A stretch of 36,787 nt of DNA. It comes from Actinomycetota bacterium. Lineage in GTDB: Bacteria; Actinomycetota; Acidimicrobiia; Acidimicrobiales; Ilumatobacteraceae. The notes under the pieces were generated by a model. It was not told where the DNA came from. It searched no databases and was given only the letters and a program-made list of their open reading frames with translations. The stretch covers positions 1-36,787 of the forward strand of contig JAPKZT010000280.1 of assembly GCA_026393655.1 (NCBI GenBank), in the 5' to 3' direction. The first letter of the stretch is position 1, and the number at the start of each line of letters is the position of its first letter. Shown piece by piece: positions 9,137 through 17,750 of the stretch. The position numbers were made by a program, and so were the translations under genes.

Positions 9137-10150
9137 TTATAGCGAACGGTCTAGCAACATCGCGTCACCAAAAGACAGCATTCGATATTTCTCTTGAATC
9201 GCAATTTCATATAGCGACTTCCAACGCGGGCCGATAAACGCATCAACAAGCATCAACAAAGTTGTGCGCGGCATATGAAAATTAGTCAGCAACAAATCGA
9301 CAATCTTAAATTCGTAGCCATGAGAAATAAACATATTTGTTCTGCCGGTTAGAACTCCAGTAGTTGCTGCCGACTCAAGTGCTCGTGTGGCGGTCGTGCC
9401 AACTGCGATGACACGTTTAGCCAATCGACATTGCTCAAGAACTTGCGCGCCAACACGATAACTTTCGGTGTGCATCGGATGATCGCGTGGATCACTGTGA
9501 GTCACAGGCGCAAAAGTGTCTAATCCGACAGTCAATTCAACTGTCAATATTTTGACGCCTTTATTGCGCAAAGCTTCTAATAAAATTTCAGTGAAATGCA
9601 AACCGGCTGTAGGTGCCGCTGCTGATGCCGGCCGATTTGCATAAATCGTTTGATAGCGATCCGGTTGCGAAAGCGTTGTCGTTATATATGGCGGCAAAGG
9701 CATCTCGCCGTATTTGACAAGTGATTCTTCAACACTGTTATTTGTCGCCAACAAACTCACCAAAAAAGTATCGCCCGCAGCGGTTCGCTCACCGATGCGA
9801 ATAAGTGCTGCTCCGTCACTTGCAAACAAAATCTCGCCAAGTTTCAATCTCTTGGCTGGCCGAATCAACGCCTCCCAAGTTTCTGGTGCCGAACCGAGTC
9901 GCTCAAGCAATAAAACTTCAGCGGCTCCACCCGATTGACGCACCAGCCGAAGTCTTGCCGGAATCACCTTCGTATCATTTACAACAAGGACATCACCTTC
10001 GCCACAAAACTCAAGAAAGTCACTTACATGTTTATGATTTGGGTCGCGATCACCTTGATCTACTAATAGTCGCGCAGAATCTCGCGGCTCTAACGGTGTC
10101 TGCGCAATAAGTTCATGGGGTAACTGATAGTCAAAATCTTCAAGTCGCAC
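9137..10150 (-). CDS. queA: S-adenosylmethionine:tRNA ribosyltransferase-isomerase
   Basis: Transfers and isomerises the ribosyl group of SAM onto preQ1-34 in tRNA, giving epoxyqueuosine. The 337-residue length is normal for the family. The N-terminus MRLEDFDYQLPHELIAQTPL, RDSARLLV, VVNDTKVIPARL and TAGLHFT are characteristic. The start is GTG at 10148-10150, which brings the family N-terminus exactly into frame. It lies 12 bases downstream of ruvB and is followed by tgt, so the two tRNA-modification enzymes are adjacent. The final enzyme QueG/QueH and the preQ1 synthesis genes are not in this window. Confidence 0.97.
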   Translation of the reverse strand: MRLEDFDYQLPHELIAQTPLEPRDSARLLVDQGDRDPNHKHVSDFLEFCGEGDVLVVNDTKVIPARLRLVRQSGGAAEVLLLERLGSAPETWEALIRPAKRLKLGEILFASDGAALIRIGERTAAGDTFLVSLLATNNSVEESLVKYGEMPLPPYITTTLSQPDRYQTIYANRPASAAAPTAGLHFTEILLEALRNKGVKILTVELTVGLDTFAPVTHSDPRDHPMHTESYRVGAQVLEQCRLAKRVIAVGTTATRALESAATTGVLTGRTNMFISHGYEFKIVDLLLTNFHMPRTTLLMLVDAFIGPRWKSLYEIAIQEKYRMLSFGDAMLLDRSL

Positions 10151-10162
10151 GGCAGCAAAATT

Positions 10163-11182
10163 TTAGAATAATTCTGGCGCAGATGCAGGCGGTGTTTCGC
10201 CAATATGGCGCCATGCCAAAGGCATCGCAACACGACCGCGCGGTGTACGCGCGAGTAACCCTTGCTGAATCAAGAAAGGCTCGTAGACATCTTCGATAGT
10301 TTCAGTTTGCTCGCTAACTGAAATTGCCAAGGTTGATAAACCAACTGGTCCACCGCCAAATTGTCGACACAAGGCCGACAAGATGGCTCGATCAACCTTG
10401 TCTAAGCCCAAGTCGTCAACACCGAAAACTTCGAGCGCTTGACGCGCACTTTTTTCTGTCACTTGACCATCACCACGAACTTCAGCATGGTCACGAACGC
10501 GCCGCAACAATCGATTAGCAATGCGCGGGGTTCCGCGCGATCGTCGCGCAATCTCGTGCGCACCATCTGCGTTAATCGGCACTTTCAAAATTCGTGCCGT
10601 GCGTTGCACGATCAGTTCGAGTTCATCAACCTCATAAAAATCAAGTCGTGCGACGAGACCAAACCGATCACGAAGTGGCCCGGTGATCATGCCCGTGCGA
10701 GTTGTCGCACCGATCAGGGTGAATCTCGGCAAGGTCAGTCGAATCGACGATGCCGATGCACCTTTGCCAACAACTATGTCGATTTGAAAATCTTCCATTG
10801 CGGGATAGAGAATCTCTTCAACTTGTCGTGACAGTCGGTGAATCTCGTCGATGAACAAAACGTCATTGACATCAAGCTTCGTTAAAATTGCAGCGAGGTC
10901 ACCAGCACGCTCAAGCGCTGGGCCCGACGTAATGTGAATCTTGGCTGACATTTCACTAGCGACAATGCCAGCCATCGTTGTTTTGCCTAAGCCAGGTGGG
11001 CCAGCCAATAAAATATGGTCGGCAGACTGCTCTCGCTTGCGCGCCGCCTCAAGAACAATCCCGAGATGTTCTTTGAGTTCTCGTTGCCCAACAAAATCAC
11101 TTAAAGACTTTGGTCGCAGACCAATATCATCGTGGTCAGCAGGGTCGGTTGTTAGATCAGGATCTGTAAATTCTTCACGCAC
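10163..11182 (-). CDS. ruvB: Holliday junction branch-migration ATPase RuvB
   Basis: Hexameric AAA+ motor that drives branch migration with RuvA. The 339-residue protein has Walker A GPPGLGKTT, Walker B VLFIDEIHRL, sensor 1 IGATTRTG, the arginine finger in GPLRDRFG, and the C-terminal winged-helix domain with GGGPVGLSTLA and RTPRGRVA. It starts with GTG inside the end of ruvA (eight-base overlap), so translation is probably coupled. Order ruvC-ruvA-ruvB is the standard actinobacterial arrangement. Confidence 0.98.
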   Translation of the reverse strand: MREEFTDPDLTTDPADHDDIGLRPKSLSDFVGQRELKEHLGIVLEAARKREQSADHILLAGPPGLGKTTMAGIVASEMSAKIHITSGPALERAGDLAAILTKLDVNDVLFIDEIHRLSRQVEEILYPAMEDFQIDIVVGKGASASSIRLTLPRFTLIGATTRTGMITGPLRDRFGLVARLDFYEVDELELIVQRTARILKVPINADGAHEIARRSRGTPRIANRLLRRVRDHAEVRGDGQVTEKSARQALEVFGVDDLGLDKVDRAILSALCRQFGGGPVGLSTLAISVSEQTETIEDVYEPFLIQQGLLARTPRGRVAMPLAWRHIGETPPASAPELF

Positions 11183-11762
11183 GACGAGCGCCCAACATAT
11201 TTAGTGCTTCACGCAACATCGCCTCAGAATCGTTACTTGCAGACATCTCTCGAAGCACATCGCGAATCTCTTCGCTTGAATAGCCAAGACCCGAGAGCGC
11301 ATCACGGACATCGCCAATACTCGACGGGCCGTTTAATGTGCTGCTGGCTTCCAGAATGTTGAGGTGTAATCGACTCTTTAATTCGATCAACAGGCGCTCT
11401 GCTGTTTTTTTACCGACCCCCGACACGAGTGTCAACGCCGGGATATCCGAACCAGCAACGATGTCGACCAATGCTCTTGGCGAGTGTGTTGCCAAGATCG
11501 TCATTGCCATGTTTGGGCCGACTCCGTGGGTCGCGATCAAAATTTCGAAGCACCGTCGCTCGTCTCTGTCAAGAAAACCATAGAGAGTTTGTGCATCTTC
11601 TCGAACATGATGATGAACATAAACGAAAGCCGTCGTAGTCGGCTCAAGTTCGCCAAGAGTTCGTGGCGTCACATGCACTAGATACCCGATGCCGTTGGTC
11701 TCAATCAACACTGTTGATTCAGTTGTTCGTTCTAAAATTGTTCCGCGTAATGAACCAATCAT
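11175..11762 (-). CDS. ruvA: Holliday junction DNA-binding protein RuvA
   Basis: Tetrameric protein that binds the four-way junction and recruits RuvB. The 195-residue protein has the N-terminal OB fold (MIGSLRGTILE, TNGIGYLVHV), the helix-hairpin-helix motif with LVSGVGKKTAERLLIELK, and the C-terminal RuvB-binding domain with ALSGLGYSSEEI. It overlaps ruvC by four bases (ATGA) and ruvB by eight, so the three genes form one translational unit. Confidence 0.97.
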   Translation of the reverse strand: MIGSLRGTILERTTESTVLIETNGIGYLVHVTPRTLGELEPTTTAFVYVHHHVREDAQTLYGFLDRDERRCFEILIATHGVGPNMAMTILATHSPRALVDIVAGSDIPALTLVSGVGKKTAERLLIELKSRLHLNILEASSTLNGPSSIGDVRDALSGLGYSSEEIRDVLREMSASNDSEAMLREALNMLGARRA

Positions 11763-12322
11763 GCCGACCGCACTTTGGCTTCAGAAATTTTTTGCGCCAA
11801 ACTACTTGAAGCAATGTGACAAAGTGCAATCGCGGCGGCGTCAGCGGCGTCAGCAGGTTTCGGAATCGTATTAAGACCGAGTCGTTGTTTAACCATTTTT
11901 TGCACCTGCGCTTTATCGGCTCCTCCCCAACCAGTGATCGCAAGCTTTACTTGATTCGGCGTGTACTGCTCAACTTGCAAACCACGGCGAGCAGCGGCAC
12001 TTAGCGCAAGACCACTCACCTGACCAACGCTCATTGCTGTGCGCACATTGGATTGAAAAAAAATGTGTTCAACTGCGACAACCGAAGGATGGTACTCGTC
12101 TAAAAGTTCTTCGATTTCTAAACTTATTTCGGCGAGTCGCTGTGGCAATGCTTGCTCAGGACTCGTGCGCAACACGCCAAGCGCACGCATCGTTATTTGG
12201 GTCGCTCCTTGAACCTCTAACACCGCATAACCGCATCTCGTTAAACCAGGGTCGATGCCGAGAACGACCGAAGTATTGCGCTGATGAACCTGGTCGACGG
12301 TGCCTGTTGACTGGGCGAACAT
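11759..12322 (-). CDS. ruvC: Crossover junction endodeoxyribonuclease RuvC
   Basis: Dimeric endonuclease that resolves Holliday junctions. RNase-H-fold motifs with the acidic active site are visible: Asp in VLGIDPGLTRCGYAVLE, Glu in VAVEHIFFQSN, and Asp residues in ADAADAAAIALCH near the C-terminus. The 187-residue length includes about 18 extra N-terminal residues before the first strand, so a shorter start is possible, although no better one is seen. TAACCT lies seven bases before the ATG in the 13-base gap after bcp. Confidence 0.96.
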   Translation of the reverse strand: MFAQSTGTVDQVHQRNTSVVLGIDPGLTRCGYAVLEVQGATQITMRALGVLRTSPEQALPQRLAEISLEIEELLDEYHPSVVAVEHIFFQSNVRTAMSVGQVSGLALSAAARRGLQVEQYTPNQVKLAITGWGGADKAQVQKMVKQRLGLNTIPKPADAADAAAIALCHIASSSLAQKISEAKVRSA

Positions 12323-12329
12323 ATGTTCA

Positions 12330-12335
12330 AGGTTA
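12330..12335 (-). promoter_or_regulatory. Possible -10 box (TAACCT) of a leaderless ruvC transcript
   Basis: TAACCT fills the gap right after the bcp stop codon and is followed by seven bases before the ruvC ATG. It fits TANNNT at leaderless spacing, which would allow the ruv genes to be expressed separately from pdxST-yebC-bcp. No -35 element or Shine-Dalgarno sequence is evident. Confidence 0.35.
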
Positions 12336-12809
12336 CTAGATACCTGTCTGGGCGTCGGCGACTGCTTGAATCAACTCTTTGACTGGTCTAAAGGTGACCC
12401 CGACAAGTGCTCGGTGCAGATATTTCACTACACCATTTGGGTCGATCACAAAGACGCTTCGCCTCGGCAACCCTGCGAATCCAACAACTCCGTAATCGCT
12501 TAGGACTTGTTTATCCGGATCAGAAAGTAGCGGAAACTTAAAATTATGTTTGGCTGCGAATTTGTCATGACTTGCCATGTCTTGGTGAGAAATTGCCAAG
12601 ACTTGCGCACCCACATTTGAGAACTGCGAAAGCTCGTCATTGTAAGAACACAATTGCTTGGTGCAGACCGCCGTCGAGTCGCCAGGATAAAACACAAGCA
12701 CTACAGCGGTGCCACGAAATTGCGATAGCGAATAATTCTTGTCACCTGTGCCAGGCAACGAGAAATCAGGAGCCTGACTACCAACTTCAATTGATGATTC
12801 GCTAGCCAT
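12336..12809 (-). CDS. bcp: Thioredoxin-dependent peroxiredoxin, BCP/PrxQ type
   Basis: Reduces hydrogen peroxide and organic hydroperoxides using a thiol pair. The 157-residue protein has the AhpC/TSA fold signatures: APDFSLPG, the strand VVLVFYPGDSTAVCT with peroxidatic Cys49, and the PrxQ-type resolving Cys54 five residues later (CTKQLC). Late FVIDPNGVVKYLHR is typical. Its ATG overlaps the yebC stop by one base (TAATG), which suggests coupled translation. A peroxidase between yebC and ruvC is not the usual mycobacterial order, where these two are adjacent. Confidence 0.95.
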   Translation of the reverse strand: MASESSIEVGSQAPDFSLPGTGDKNYSLSQFRGTAVVLVFYPGDSTAVCTKQLCSYNDELSQFSNVGAQVLAISHQDMASHDKFAAKHNFKFPLLSDPDKQVLSDYGVVGFAGLPRRSVFVIDPNGVVKYLHRALVGVTFRPVKELIQAVADAQTGI

Positions 12810-13555
12810 TACCCAACCTCTTCCATTAGTTTTTCTGAAATATCAAAATTGGCGTAAACATCTTGCACATCATCGTTGTCATCAAGTTCGTGCATAATCT
12901 TTAGAATTGCTTTTGCTTCATCCGGGTTTGTTACTTCAACGGTGTTCGCCGAAAGCATTGTTGTAGTTGCAGAGTTCACGGATATTTTTGCCGCTTCGAG
13001 AGATGATTTGAGATCCCATACTTGACTCGGATCACAAGTTACATGCCACATTTCTTCGTCAGCAGTGATGTCTTCTAATCCGTGATCAAGACCAACCAAC
13101 ATCAAATCATCTTCGCTGACAGTCTTGGCAACCAAGATCACGCCTTTGCGAGAAAACTGCCAGCCGACCGCTCCTGGCGCTGCCATTGATCCGCCCTGTT
13201 TCGAAAAAATTATTCGCACATCGGCGGCCGTTCGATTTCGATTGTCCGTGAGAATTTCGATTAACATTGCAACTCCGCCGGGGGCATACGCCTCGTAAGT
13301 AACTGATTCGTAAACCTTTCCATCAGTTTCGCCCATGCCGCGTTTGATCGCGCGCTCAATTGCATCATTTGTCATTTGCGCTGCTTTTGCTTTTGAAACT
13401 ACGGTTCGCAATGCCGCGTTAACAGAGACATCGCCGCCACCTTCGCGTGCCGCAACTTCTAGCAGCCGCGATAACTTGGCAAATGTCTTTCCTCGAACTT
13501 TGTCAATAGCTGCTTTCTTGTGTTTAATCGTTGCCCATTTAGAGTGACCAGACAT
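12809..13555 (-). CDS. yebC: YebC/TACO1-family protein
   Basis: Cytoplasmic protein of the YebC family, described in different studies as a transcriptional regulator or as a helper for translation through proline stretches. The 248-residue protein has the signatures MSGHSKWATIKHKKAAID at the N-terminus, RGMGETDGKVYESVTYEAYAP and GVAMLIEILTDNRNRT. The position between pdxT and the ruv genes is the one seen across actinobacteria. It begins two bases after the pdxT stop. Confidence 0.96.
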   Translation of the reverse strand: MSGHSKWATIKHKKAAIDKVRGKTFAKLSRLLEVAAREGGGDVSVNAALRTVVSKAKAAQMTNDAIERAIKRGMGETDGKVYESVTYEAYAPGGVAMLIEILTDNRNRTAADVRIIFSKQGGSMAAPGAVGWQFSRKGVILVAKTVSEDDLMLVGLDHGLEDITADEEMWHVTCDPSQVWDLKSSLEAAKISVNSATTTMLSANTVEVTNPDEAKAILKIMHELDDNDDVQDVYANFDISEKLMEEVG

Positions 13556-13557
13556 TG

Positions 13558-14154
13558 CTAAACCCCTTTCAGAAATAATTCATGTAACCGAACATCATTT
13601 GCTAACTCAGGATGAAATGAGGCAACCAAAATGTTGTCTTGTCGCGCCAACACCACATCGTCTCCACAATATGCCAATGCATGTACATCTGACCCAAGCG
13701 AGACGATGCGTGGCGCACGGATAAACACTGCATGAAACGAACTATCTAATGGGTCAATTTTGATCTCAGCCTCGAAACTGTCAATTTGACGTCCATAGGC
13801 ATTGCGCTGAACATCAATATCTATTGCCTCGAAAGACAACTGATCGTCGCGTCCATCAAGAATTTTTTTAGACAGCAGAATCATCCCCGCACATGTCCCA
13901 AACACAGGCAGACCCTGTTTGATGCGAAGACTGATCGGCTCAAACAATTCAGATGACTCAAGCAACTGCGACATCGTCGTCGACTCTCCACCTGGCATTA
14001 TAAGAGCATCAACTTTTTCGAGATCTGCGGGTGTACGAACTTGAACAGCCTCAACAGATAATTCAAGAAGAACTTTTTGGTGACTAGCGAACGCACCTTG
14101 AAGGGCCAGTACACCAATTTTTATTGCAGATTTATTACGCGAAACGCCAACCAC
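13558..14154 (-). CDS. pdxT: Pyridoxal 5'-phosphate synthase glutaminase subunit PdxT
   Basis: Class I glutaminase that delivers ammonia to PdxS for PLP synthesis. The 198-residue protein has the oxyanion-strand motif MPGGESTT, the nucleophile Cys88 in VFGTCAGMILLS, and the His181-Glu183 pair in SFHPEL. The start is GTG at 14152-14154 with GAGG upstream; the family core begins at IKIGVLALQGAF, about ten residues in. It lies 18 bases after pdxS, and the two should assemble as the 12+12 complex known for the family. Confidence 0.97.
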   Translation of the reverse strand: MVGVSRNKSAIKIGVLALQGAFASHQKVLLELSVEAVQVRTPADLEKVDALIMPGGESTTMSQLLESSELFEPISLRIKQGLPVFGTCAGMILLSKKILDGRDDQLSFEAIDIDVQRNAYGRQIDSFEAEIKIDPLDSSFHAVFIRAPRIVSLGSDVHALAYCGDDVVLARQDNILVASFHPELANDVRLHELFLKGV

Positions 14155-14172
14155 CAGGAGGCCTCGAGTCGT

Positions 14173-15066
14173 TCACCAACCACGCTCGGCAAAACGCTCT
14201 TGAATGTTGTCCATGCCGATTCCGGTCATTGGTGCACCCAAGTTGCGACTGACTTTTGCAATTATTGCGGCATCTCTAAAGTGAGTCGTTGCTTCGACGA
14301 TTGACCTGGCTCGCGGAGCAGGGTCATCGCTCTTGAATATTCCTGAACCAACAAAAACGGCTTCGGCTCCGAGTTGCATTGCTAAGGCCGCGTCACTAGG
14401 TGTGGCGATTCCGCCGGCACAAAACAAAGGCACTTGTAACCAACCAGTTTCGGCGATTTCTTGGACTAATGGCAATGGCGCTTGAAGTCGTTTCGCCCAC
14501 TCAAACAACTCAGCAGAGTCGGCCTGGGTAATTTTTCGAATGTCACCAATGATTGATCGCAAGTGTCGAACTGCTTCAACGATGTTGCCTGTGCCTGCTT
14601 CGCCTTTTGAACGAATCAATGCGGCACCTTCGCTAATGCGACGCAATGCCTCACCAAGATTTGTCGCACCACATACAACTGGTGTTTTGAATGCAAACTT
14701 ATCGATGTGATGTGATTCGTCGGCTGGTGTCAAAACTTCGCTCTCGTCAATAAAGTCAACACCAAGCGACTCGAGCACCTGTGCTTCTACAAAGTGACCA
14801 ATTCGTGCTTTAGCCATAACTGGTATCGAGACAACTGCTTGAATCTTTTCGATCATTTCTGGGTCACTCATTCGCGCAACGCCACCGTCGCGACGAATAT
14901 CTGCCGGCACACGCTCAAGAGCCATAACTGCGCAAGCGCCTGAATCTTCGGCAATCTTGGCTTGATCGGCATTAACGACATCCATGATCACGCCACCTTT
15001 TAGCATCTCTGCCAAACCGCGTTTAACTGTCATCGAACCTGTTTTGTTCACTTCACTTTTTGCCAT
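14173..15066 (-). CDS. pdxS: Pyridoxal 5'-phosphate synthase subunit PdxS
   Basis: Condenses ribose 5-phosphate, glyceraldehyde 3-phosphate and PdxT-derived ammonia into PLP (DXP-independent route). The 297-residue TIM-barrel protein keeps the catalytic residues in the same spacing as the Bacillus enzyme: Asp29, Lys86 in VMAKARIGHF and Lys154 in IRSKGEAGTG. GVDFIDESEVLTPAD and FCAGGIATPSDAA are also typical. A good Shine-Dalgarno GGAG lies eight bases before the ATG. It heads the pdxS-pdxT-yebC-bcp run; the 60-base spacer before it contains no clear promoter. Confidence 0.98.
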   Translation of the reverse strand: MAKSEVNKTGSMTVKRGLAEMLKGGVIMDVVNADQAKIAEDSGACAVMALERVPADIRRDGGVARMSDPEMIEKIQAVVSIPVMAKARIGHFVEAQVLESLGVDFIDESEVLTPADESHHIDKFAFKTPVVCGATNLGEALRRISEGAALIRSKGEAGTGNIVEAVRHLRSIIGDIRKITQADSAELFEWAKRLQAPLPLVQEIAETGWLQVPLFCAGGIATPSDAALAMQLGAEAVFVGSGIFKSDDPAPRARSIVEATTHFRDAAIIAKVSRNLGAPMTGIGMDNIQERFAERGW

Positions 15067-15126
15067 TTTTGAATCTCCAACGTCGGGGTGATGTCAGGGT
15101 ACAGAACTTATCAATGACTATTTTGA

Positions 15127-16209
15127 TCAGGGGTACTTGACTTTTTTAACATCTTCTCCAGGTGCAATATTCACAGCAGACTTCGGACGAATTACTTCTA
15201 TCCATGTGCGACCAGGCGTCAATTTGATAATTTCGCCGTTGATATCTTTATAAATAAATGGCATTTCAGGATCTGGACGCTCCCATGTGCCTTGCACTAA
15301 TACACCTGCCGTATAAATCCAAACTTCTCCACTACCGACAGATTTTGCTACTGGACTTGAGCCGCTCTTCGAATAAACAACCGAAATAACAACAACGTTT
15401 TGTGCATTGACACGAACATCTTGCATGTCAACATGCGGCTTATCATCTTGCGATCGAACGAAAGTTAATAGATCTGGGTTCCACTCCCACATTACGTCAA
15501 CACCGTCCATTGAAATTTTTACGGCTGCAGCCGGCTTCGATGCTGTAGTTACGGCCTCATCTGCTTTTCGATATTCAAATTGTGGTAGCGGCGGTTTGGC
15601 ATCTGCCGGTGCGAGCGACCAAAGTTTTGTAGTTTCCGCAAGTAAGTTATGCGGTGCGTTACGGCTTGACTCACGACGGTAGCCACCCTTTTCATTAGCG
15701 ACCGAATGACTTAAATCGACAAGCCATGACTTACGAATTGCAGAAGTAACTTGTTGATTGCCACCACTCCATGCCAACAATGGGTGATTCAACGAGCCAA
15801 GAAGATTTATGTCTTGGATACGACCACTGCGGATCGGACCAACTGGGTCGCTTCCTTGTGAATGAAACACCACAGCGAACCGAGTCAGTTGCTCAACATT
15901 TTCTTCAAAAACTAAATCGGCTTGGTTGATACCCCATTGCGGGCGCGCTTGCGGATGGTTATCAATTTTAACGACCAGCGCTGGTCGATTGAGAATTGAC
16001 TCATCTGCTGCTGGAGCGCCAGTCAAAGGGTTAACAACAACTGGAATTGTTGTTGTGGTCGTAGTTTCAGGAACTGTAGTCGCGACAATTTCTTCGGCCG
16101 GAAGAGTCGAAGCAGAATCAGATTTGCCGCCACAACTGGCAACTAACAAACCCAAGACGATGACAGAAGTAATACCTAAATTGCGCGTACGAGTTGATTG
16201 GCTTTTCAT
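15127..16209 (-). CDS. DUF3048 (YerB-like) lipoprotein
   Basis: Predicted exported lipoprotein of unknown biochemical role. A signal peptide ends in a lipobox, LLVASC, with lipidated Cys26. A Thr/Val-rich linker follows (about 42-58, including a run of six Thr), then two DUF3048-like halves: NPLTGAP, RPALVVKIDNHPQARPQWGINQADLVFEE (family signature), PIRSGR, and later DVMWEWNPDLLTFVR and TPGRTWIEVI. The 360-residue length is usual. It starts three bases after htpX, with a Shine-Dalgarno GGGAG inside the htpX end. The adjacency to LemA and HtpX suggests envelope maintenance, which is inference only. Confidence 0.9.
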   Translation of the reverse strand: MKSQSTRTRNLGITSVIVLGLLVASCGGKSDSASTLPAEEIVATTVPETTTTTTIPVVVNPLTGAPAADESILNRPALVVKIDNHPQARPQWGINQADLVFEENVEQLTRFAVVFHSQGSDPVGPIRSGRIQDINLLGSLNHPLLAWSGGNQQVTSAIRKSWLVDLSHSVANEKGGYRRESSRNAPHNLLAETTKLWSLAPADAKPPLPQFEYRKADEAVTTASKPAAAVKISMDGVDVMWEWNPDLLTFVRSQDDKPHVDMQDVRVNAQNVVVISVVYSKSGSSPVAKSVGSGEVWIYTAGVLVQGTWERPDPEMPFIYKDINGEIIKLTPGRTWIEVIRPKSAVNIAPGEDVKKVKYP

Positions 16210-16212
16210 TGG

Positions 16213-17118
16213 TTATATCTCCCTTAATAGTGCGATTCGTTCTGACAGTGGTGGATGAGTGTTAAACAGTTTATGGAAAGAAGCAAGTTTACCCGAGTCA
16301 TTGACCCCAGATAAAGGTTGTTCAATCCACATGTGTGCCGTTGCCATACTGGCTGAGTGAGTCACGGTGCTGTCGGCTTGAAGTTTTTCTAAAGCGGATA
16401 TCAAACCGGGCGGATATCTAGTTAGTTGACATGCTGACACATCTGCCAAAGTTTCACGACGACGACTAATTGACGCCTGCATCATTCGCGCAACGAGTGG
16501 TGCAATTATCAATAACGCAAAGCCAATAAACGCAAGAGGGTTTGAAGAATTGCGACGGTCGTTACTGCGACTGACTCGCCCGCCGTTCCACCACATCATT
16601 CGAATCGAAATATCGGTCAGCAATGCGACAGCGCCAACAAGCGTGACGGCGAGAGTAGAAACTAAAATGTCATAGTTCTTAATGTGCGATAGTTCGTGTG
16701 CGAGTACTCCTTCAAGTTCGACACGATCTAGTTTTTCTAGCAATCCAGATGTAACCGCGACCGCAGCATGTTTTGGGTTACGACCGGTTGCGAACGCATT
16801 TGGTGCTTCATCATGAATCACATAAAGACGCGGCTTTGGCAACCCGCCAGCGATACACAAATTTTCGACCAAATTATGTAGACGCTTGTATTCGACTTCG
16901 TCGGCTGGTATCGCGCGACTTACTTTTAGAGCAATTGTGTCGGACTTCCAATATGAGATAACTGCCATCAAACCGGAAACGATCAGCGCAAAAATTGTGC
17001 CGACAATTGGGTCGCCTAGAACTAATCCGGCTGAGGCGCCAACCACGACGAGTAACAAAGAAAATCCAGCCAACAAAAATACCGAACGTCGTTTGTTTGA
17101 AGCAATTAAGTCATACAT
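16213..17118 (-). CDS. htpX: HtpX-like membrane zinc metalloprotease (M48)
   Basis: Membrane endopeptidase that in other bacteria degrades misfolded membrane proteins under stress. The 301-residue protein has two N-terminal membrane helices (about 12-32 and 36-56), the zinc motif HELSH (His141, Glu142, His145), a third-ligand Glu in RRRETLADVSA, and two more hydrophobic stretches between them. PNAFATGRNPKHAAVAVT is a family signature. It follows lemA by 28 bases, a pairing known in many bacteria. No clear ribosome-binding site is seen. Confidence 0.94.
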   Translation of the reverse strand: MYDLIASNKRRSVFLLAGFSLLLVVVGASAGLVLGDPIVGTIFALIVSGLMAVISYWKSDTIALKVSRAIPADEVEYKRLHNLVENLCIAGGLPKPRLYVIHDEAPNAFATGRNPKHAAVAVTSGLLEKLDRVELEGVLAHELSHIKNYDILVSTLAVTLVGAVALLTDISIRMMWWNGGRVSRSNDRRNSSNPLAFIGFALLIIAPLVARMMQASISRRRETLADVSACQLTRYPPGLISALEKLQADSTVTHSASMATAHMWIEQPLSGVNDSGKLASFHKLFNTHPPLSERIALLREI

Positions 17119-17145
17119 GATGAAAAGCCGATTCTAGAACTAAAT

Positions 17146-17697
17146 CTAAAACTGCACCTTAGGAGCAGTCTTTTCGGCTTCGGTTGCTTCAAATGAATCA
17201 GAAACCGAAAATTTGAAAAGCGACGCTATCAAAACACTTGGAAAGCTACTTACCGAGTTGTTGTAGGCAAGCACAGCGTCGTTATAGAACTGGCGAGCAT
17301 ACGCAATACGGCTCTCTGTGTTGCTGAGTTCTTCTTGCAAATTCAAGAAACTCGCGTTGGCTTTGAGATCTGGGTAAGCCTCAGACAATGCAAAGAACTG
17401 ACGCAATGCACCAGATAATGCGTTGTCAGCCGATGCCTGACCAGTTGCCGTACCTGGTGCCGACATTGCGGAGTTACGAGCCGAAATTACATCTTGCAAA
17501 GTTTTTTGTTCAAAGTTTGCGTAGCCCTTAACAGTTTCAACAAGATTCGGAATCAGTTCGATTCGTCGTTTTAATTGAACATCAATTTGCGACCAGGCAT
17601 TCTTGACTTGATTACGACGTTGAACCAACGAGTTGTAAATCATCACAAGAATTATGATGACGGCAAAAACCAGAACCAAACCAATCCAAATTCCCAT
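17146..17697 (-). CDS. lemA: LemA family membrane protein
   Basis: Single-pass membrane protein with a long coiled-coil-like extracytoplasmic or cytoplasmic helical domain; function unsettled. An N-terminal hydrophobic helix (about residues 3-22) is followed by the family core YNSLVQRRNQVKNAWSQIDV, RRIELIPNLVETVKGYA and SRIAYARQFYNDAVLAYN. I chose the second ATG (17695-17697): GGAGG lies five bases before it, whereas the first ATG at 17707-17709 overlaps that very sequence, so the longer form with four extra residues is unlikely. It is probably transcribed with htpX and the DUF3048 lipoprotein; TACAAT at 17736-17741 could be the -10 box. Confidence 0.92.
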   Translation of the reverse strand: MGIWIGLVLVFAVIIILVMIYNSLVQRRNQVKNAWSQIDVQLKRRIELIPNLVETVKGYANFEQKTLQDVISARNSAMSAPGTATGQASADNALSGALRQFFALSEAYPDLKANASFLNLQEELSNTESRIAYARQFYNDAVLAYNNSVSSFPSVLIASLFKFSVSDSFEATEAEKTAPKVQF

Positions 17698-17735
17698 GAC
17701 GTCCTCCATTAATCTCGACTTGATATCTTGCTTTT

Positions 17736-17741
17736 ATTGTA
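17736..17741 (-). promoter_or_regulatory. Possible -10 box (TACAAT) of the lemA operon
   Basis: TACAAT on the minus strand lies about 38 bases before the chosen lemA start, which would leave a short leader carrying the GGAGG ribosome-binding site. It sits just past the pimA stop. No good -35 hexamer was found at 17 bases. Confidence 0.35.
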
Positions 17742-17750
17742 GTGCGCGAA

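Noticed and set aside
15067..15126. PLP-related riboswitch or promoter before pdxS
   Set aside because: The 60-base spacer holds only a short ATCAA/TTGAT inverted repeat and no clear promoter hexamers.
17698..17709. LemA start at the first ATG (17709)
   Set aside because: That ATG overlaps the GGAGG that is correctly spaced for the second ATG at 17697.
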